A stretch of DNA of 64,000 nt from Planctomycetota bacterium (GTDB lineage: Bacteria; Planctomycetota; JAPUJT01): positions 1 to 64,000 of the forward strand of contig JAPUJT010000057.1 of the NCBI GenBank assembly GCA_027296055.1, read 5' to 3'. Positions 60,579 to 64,000 of this stretch are shown here, piece after piece. Numbering within the stretch: the first letter of the stretch is position 1; every line of letters begins with the position of its first letter. Made by a program: the position numbers and the translations under genes. Under the pieces are notes generated by a model. The model was not told where the DNA came from. It did not search any database and saw only the letters and a program-made list of their open reading frames with translations.

Positions 60579-63500
60579 ATGGCCCGCTTGATCGGATTCT
60601 TCCTGGAGAACAAACCGGTGGCGGTGATCGCCGCCGCGCTGATCATCGGCTGGGGGATCGTCGTGGCCCCATTCGACTGGGAGATCGAGTGGCTGCCACG
60701 CGACCCGGTCCCCGTGGACGCGATCCCCGATCTTGGAGAAAATCAGCAAATCGTCTTTACCGAGTGGTCCGGGCGTTCTCCGCAGGACGTGGAAGACCAG
60801 ATCACGTACCCGCTCACCGTCTCTCTCCTGGGCATTCCCGGGATCAAGACGATCCGCTCCTTCTCCCACTTCGGCTTCTCGACGATCTACGCGATCTTCG
60901 ACGACGGGGTCGAGTTCTACTGGTCTCGCACTCGCGTGCTGGAGCGCCTCTCCAGCCTTCCCCCGCGCACCCTCCCGGAGGGGGTGACTCCGGTCCTCGG
61001 CCCTGACGCGACGGCGCTCGGCCAGGTCTTCTGGTACACGCTGGAGGGGCGGGCTCCGGACGGGGTGACGCCGACGGGCGGTTGGGACCTTCACGAACTG
61101 AGGACCATCCAGGACTGGAATGTCCGGTACGCCCTGCTCGCCGCGAAGGGGGTGGCGGAGGTGGCGTCCGTGGGCGGGTTCGTCCAGGAGTACCAGATCG
61201 ACGTGGACCCGGACGCGATGCGAGCGGCAGGGGTCACCCTCGAGGAGATCTTCAGCGCGGTCCGGCGATCGAATCTGGATGTAGGTGCGAGGACGATCGA
61301 GATCAACCGCGTCGAGTACGTGATACGCAGCCTCGGCTTCATCGAGAATCTCGGCGACATCGAGGAGATCGCCATCCGTGTGCGGGACAACGTCCCGATC
61401 CGGATACGCGACGTCGCCGTGGTCAATCTCGGCCCGGCCCTACGCCGCGGGGCTCTGGACAAGGAGGGAGCGGAGGCGGTCGGTGGGGTGATCGTCGTCC
61501 GGTTCGGGGCCAACCCTCTGGAAGCGATCAAGGCTGTCCAGCGGAAGATAGACGAGATCGCCCCCGGCCTGCCCAGGAGAGTCCTGCCGGATGGGACCGT
61601 ATCGGCCGTCACGATCGTCCCCTTCTACGACCGGACCGAACTGATCCACGAGACGCTCGATACGTTGAGCACCGCGCTGGGGCTGGAGGCCCTGGTCACT
61701 ATCTTGGTCGTCCTCGTGATGGTGGCTCACTTCCGCGCGTCGATCCTGATCTCGGGTATGCTGCCGCTCGCTGTGCTGCTCACCTTCGGCGGGATGAAGA
61801 CCCTCGGGGTCGACGCCAATGTCGTCGCCCTCTCCGGGATCGCGATCGCGATCGGCACGATCGTCGACATGGGAGTCGTGATCTGTGAGAACATTCTCCG
61901 TCACCTGAGCGAGGCGGACCCGACGGAGCCGCGGCGCGACGTGATCCAGCGGGCCAGTCAGGAAGTGGGCGGGGCCATAGTGACGGCCATCGCGACGACG
62001 GTCGTCTCGTTCCTTCCTGTCTTCACGATGACCGCGGCGGAGGGGAAGCTTTTCCAGCCCCTGGCGGCCACCAAGACCCTCGCGCTGATCGCATCCGTGA
62101 TCATCGCCCTCGCCTTGATCCCCGCGTTCGCCCATATCCTCTTCGGAGGGAGGAGCCGGAAGCGGCCGAGGAAACGCTCCCGTCGGCTCTCCCGCATAGG
62201 AAACGGGGCCGCGATCTTCGCCGCCTGGATCATCCTCGCTCGGGCGTGGGAGCCCCTGGGGCCGGAGAGCAGCGCGCTCGCAAACGTCGTCTTCGTCGGC
62301 GGATTGATCGGAGGGGTTCTCGGGCTCTTCTGGCTCCTGCGGTACGGCTACGAGCCGATCTTGCGGTGGTGCCTGGATCACAAGGGGGCGTTTCTTTGCC
62401 TCCCCGCCGCCCTGGTCCTGTGGGGGGGCACGATCTGGCTCGGTTTCGACAGGGTCTTCGGCATCGTCCCGGCCCTCCTCACCCCGACCGGGGCCGACAT
62501 TCGTGTCACGGGATTCTGGTCGTCCGCCAGTCGGGCCTTTCCCGGTCTCGGGAAAGAATTCATGCCGCCCCTGGACGAAGGAGCCTTCCTCTATATGCCG
62601 TCGACGATGCCCCACGCATCCATCGGCGAGGCGATGGATGTCCTGGCGAAGCAGGACATGGCCATCCGGAGCATCCCCGAGATCAAGAGCGTCGTGGGGA
62701 AGATCGGACGCGCCGAGAGTCCCCTCGATCCGGCGCCGATATCGATGATGGAGACCATCATCACGTACCTGCCGGAGTATGGGAAGGACGATTCGGGGCG
62801 CCGGGTTCGTCAGTGGCGGCCCGAGATCCGATCCCCTAGGGACATCTGGGAGGAGATCGAGCGAAGGGCTCAAGTGCCGGGAAGCACGTCCGCCCCGCCC
62901 CTCCAGCCGATCCAGACGAGGCTCCTGATGCTCCAGAGCGGGATGCGAGCCCCGATGGGAGTGAAGGTGAAGGGACCGGATCTGCAGACCATCGAAAAGG
63001 TCGGTTTCGAGATCGAGCGCCTGTTGAAGGAGGTTCCCTCGGTCGAGCCATCGTATGTCATCGCCGACAGGATCGTCGGGAAGCCGTATATCGAGATCGA
63101 CATCGACCGGAAGGCGATCGCCCGCTATGGCATCCAGATCCAGCAGGTCCAGCAGGTGATCGAGGTGGCCCTCGGGGGGAAGCGGATCACGACCACGGTG
63201 GAGGGTCGCGAGCGCTACCCGGTGCGAGTTCGCTACCAGAGGGAGCTTCGGGATTCCATCGAGGAGCTGGGCCGGATCCTTGTCGCCGCGTCGGACGGCG
63301 CCCAGATACCGCTGGAGCAGGTGACGGAGACCCGGTATGTGCGCGGGCCCCAGTCGATCAAGAGCGAGGACACGCTTCTCGTCGGTTACGTCACTTTCGA
63401 CAAGCGGCCCGGCTTCGCCGAGGTGGATGTCGTGGAGGAGTGCCGGGCCTACCTGGCGGACAAGATAGAGAGCGGTGATCTGGTCATTCCGGACGGGGTC

Positions 63501-64000
63501 TCCTACACCTTCGCAGGGACCTACGAGAACCAGGTCCGGGCGGAGAGGCGATTGATGGTGATCCTCCCCCTCGCCCTCAGTCTGATCGTCCTGATCCTCT
63601 ATCTACAGTTCCGATCGATGATCACGACGCTCTTCATCTTCTCGGGAATCTTCGTGGCCTGGGCCGGCGGCTTCCAGATGTTGTGGCTCTACTCTCAACC
63701 CTGGTTTCTCGATGTCTCGTTCTTCGGGAGCAATCTCCGGGAAGTGTTCCAGGTGGCGCCGATCAACCTGAGCGTCGCCGTGTGGGTCGGCTTCCTGGCG
63801 CTCTTCGGGATCGCCACCGACGACGGGGTGATCCTCTCGACCTATCTCGACCAGACCTTCGCCCGGGACAAGCCCCGCACGCCGGCGGAGATCCGGGATT
63901 CGGTGGTGCGCGCGGGGAAGAAGCGGATACGACCCTGCCTGATGACATCGGCGACGACGATCCTCGCTCTCCTCCCGGTGCTGAGCTCCACCGGGAAGGG
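60579..64000 (+). CDS. Heavy-metal efflux RND pump (CusA/CzcA family), 3' truncated by window end
   Basis: Open from the ATG at 60579 to the window edge, 1,140 codons so far. HME-RND features: PVDAIPDLGENQQIVFTEW and SFSHFGFSTIYAIF in the porter domain, the proton-relay segment GIAIAIGTIVDMGVVICEN in TM4, KEFMPPLDEGAFLYMPS, and ATDDGVILSTYLDQ in the second half. The sequence resembles CusA (Cu(+)/Ag(+)) more than CzcA. The adjacent adaptor and TolC-family genes complete the tripartite pump. Confidence 0.93.
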   Translation, partial: MARLIGFFLENKPVAVIAAALIIGWGIVVAPFDWEIEWLPRDPVPVDAIPDLGENQQIVFTEWSGRSPQDVEDQITYPLTVSLLGIPGIKTIRSFSHFGFSTIYAIFDDGVEFYWSRTRVLERLSSLPPRTLPEGVTPVLGPDATALGQVFWYTLEGRAPDGVTPTGGWDLHELRTIQDWNVRYALLAAKGVAEVASVGGFVQEYQIDVDPDAMRAAGVTLEEIFSAVRRSNLDVGARTIEINRVEYVIRSLGFIENLGDIEEIAIRVRDNVPIRIRDVAVVNLGPALRRGALDKEGAEAVGGVIVVRFGANPLEAIKAVQRKIDEIAPGLPRRVLPDGTVSAVTIVPFYDRTELIHETLDTLSTALGLEALVTILVVLVMVAHFRASILISGMLPLAVLLTFGGMKTLGVDANVVALSGIAIAIGTIVDMGVVICENILRHLSEADPTEPRRDVIQRASQEVGGAIVTAIATTVVSFLPVFTMTAAEGKLFQPLAATKTLALIASVIIALALIPAFAHILFGGRSRKRPRKRSRRLSRIGNGAAIFAAWIILARAWEPLGPESSALANVVFVGGLIGGVLGLFWLLRYGYEPILRWCLDHKGAFLCLPAALVLWGGTIWLGFDRVFGIVPALLTPTGADIRVTGFWSSASRAFPGLGKEFMPPLDEGAFLYMPSTMPHASIGEAMDVLAKQDMAIRSIPEIKSVVGKIGRAESPLDPAPISMMETIITYLPEYGKDDSGRRVRQWRPEIRSPRDIWEEIERRAQVPGSTSAPPLQPIQTRLLMLQSGMRAPMGVKVKGPDLQTIEKVGFEIERLLKEVPSVEPSYVIADRIVGKPYIEIDIDRKAIARYGIQIQQVQQVIEVALGGKRITTTVEGRERYPVRVRYQRELRDSIEELGRILVAASDGAQIPLEQVTETRYVRGPQSIKSEDTLLVGYVTFDKRPGFAEVDVVEECRAYLADKIESGDLVIPDGVSYTFAGTYENQVRAERRLMVILPLALSLIVLILYLQFRSMITTLFIFSGIFVAWAGGFQMLWLYSQPWFLDVSFFGSNLREVFQVAPINLSVAVWVGFLALFGIATDDGVILSTYLDQTFARDKPRTPAEIRDSVVRAGKKRIRPCLMTSATTILALLPVLSSTGK

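Noticed and set aside
1-64000. Insertion sequences, prophage, integrase or toxin-antitoxin genes
   Set aside because: No transposase, integrase, terminal inverted repeat pairs or typical toxin-antitoxin pairs were seen; the window looks like stable chromosomal core plus envelope and metal loci.

Overview
The window is a visibly GC-rich, gene-dense chromosomal segment from a Gram-negative bacterium. It carries lipid A genes (lpxC/fabZ, lpxA), an Skp-like periplasmic chaperone, a Wza-type export lipoprotein, outer-membrane barrel proteins and a TolC/RND/adaptor metal pump. Several traits suggest a little-cultivated lineage rather than a standard proteobacterium: an LpxC-FabZ fusion, a CXXXY-type CcmE, an unusual FolD, Ala/Lys-rich tails on ribosomal proteins S2 and S6, and a pilin-like domain fused to DUF2059. 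I cannot assign a phylum from sequence reading alone; PVC/FCB-type or candidate phyla are the best guess.

Layout. 1-5857: information-processing core (3' end of glmU, prs, rplY, pth, rpsF, ssb, rpsR, rplI, dnaB). 5937-9784: envelope genes (skp-like, lpxC/fabZ, lpxA, a GnnA-like oxidoreductase). 9843-13450: promoter, rpsB-tsf-pyrH-frr, then tRNA-Lys and tRNA-Glu. 13531-17139: a Cu-type P-type ATPase and a sigma-70 family factor preceded by two sigma-54-like promoters. 17165-19812: an unknown exported protein, a polyprenyl synthase and moaC. 19931-26765: a nine-gene cytochrome c maturation operon (ccmE-F-H-I-unknown-A-B-C-D) with no ccmG. 26762-31964: folD, mutL and an ABC exporter pair.

32015-36523 is the most striking region: a divergent bacterial ceramide locus made of a ceramide-reductase-like SDR, a serine palmitoyltransferase and a GNAT-fold ceramide synthase. 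It is flanked by a multi-membrane-span PAP2_3/Aur1-like protein that could attach a head group. 37846-47468 is an exopolysaccharide export and polymerisation operon (FecR-like, barrel, Wza, Wzc/BY-kinase, Wzy-TPR) followed by an NtrC-type regulator; no glycosyltransferase is present. 47602-54360 holds a DUF2059-pilin fusion, a split MetE pair, a small membrane protein, trxB, a ferredoxin and polX.

54733-56670 encodes a radical SAM protein of the MJ0619/Tes family, which includes archaeal tetraether synthase and candidate bacterial membrane-spanning lipid synthases. 56706 to the end is a metal resistance cluster: a Cys-rich secreted protein, a CusC/CzcC-like protein, a CusB-like adaptor with two heavy-metal-binding modules, and a CusA-like pump cut by the window end. 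Taken together, lipid A, ceramide and possibly membrane-spanning lipids may coexist in one envelope. This combination, and the possible sigma-54 to sigma-70 cascade, are the main points to follow up.
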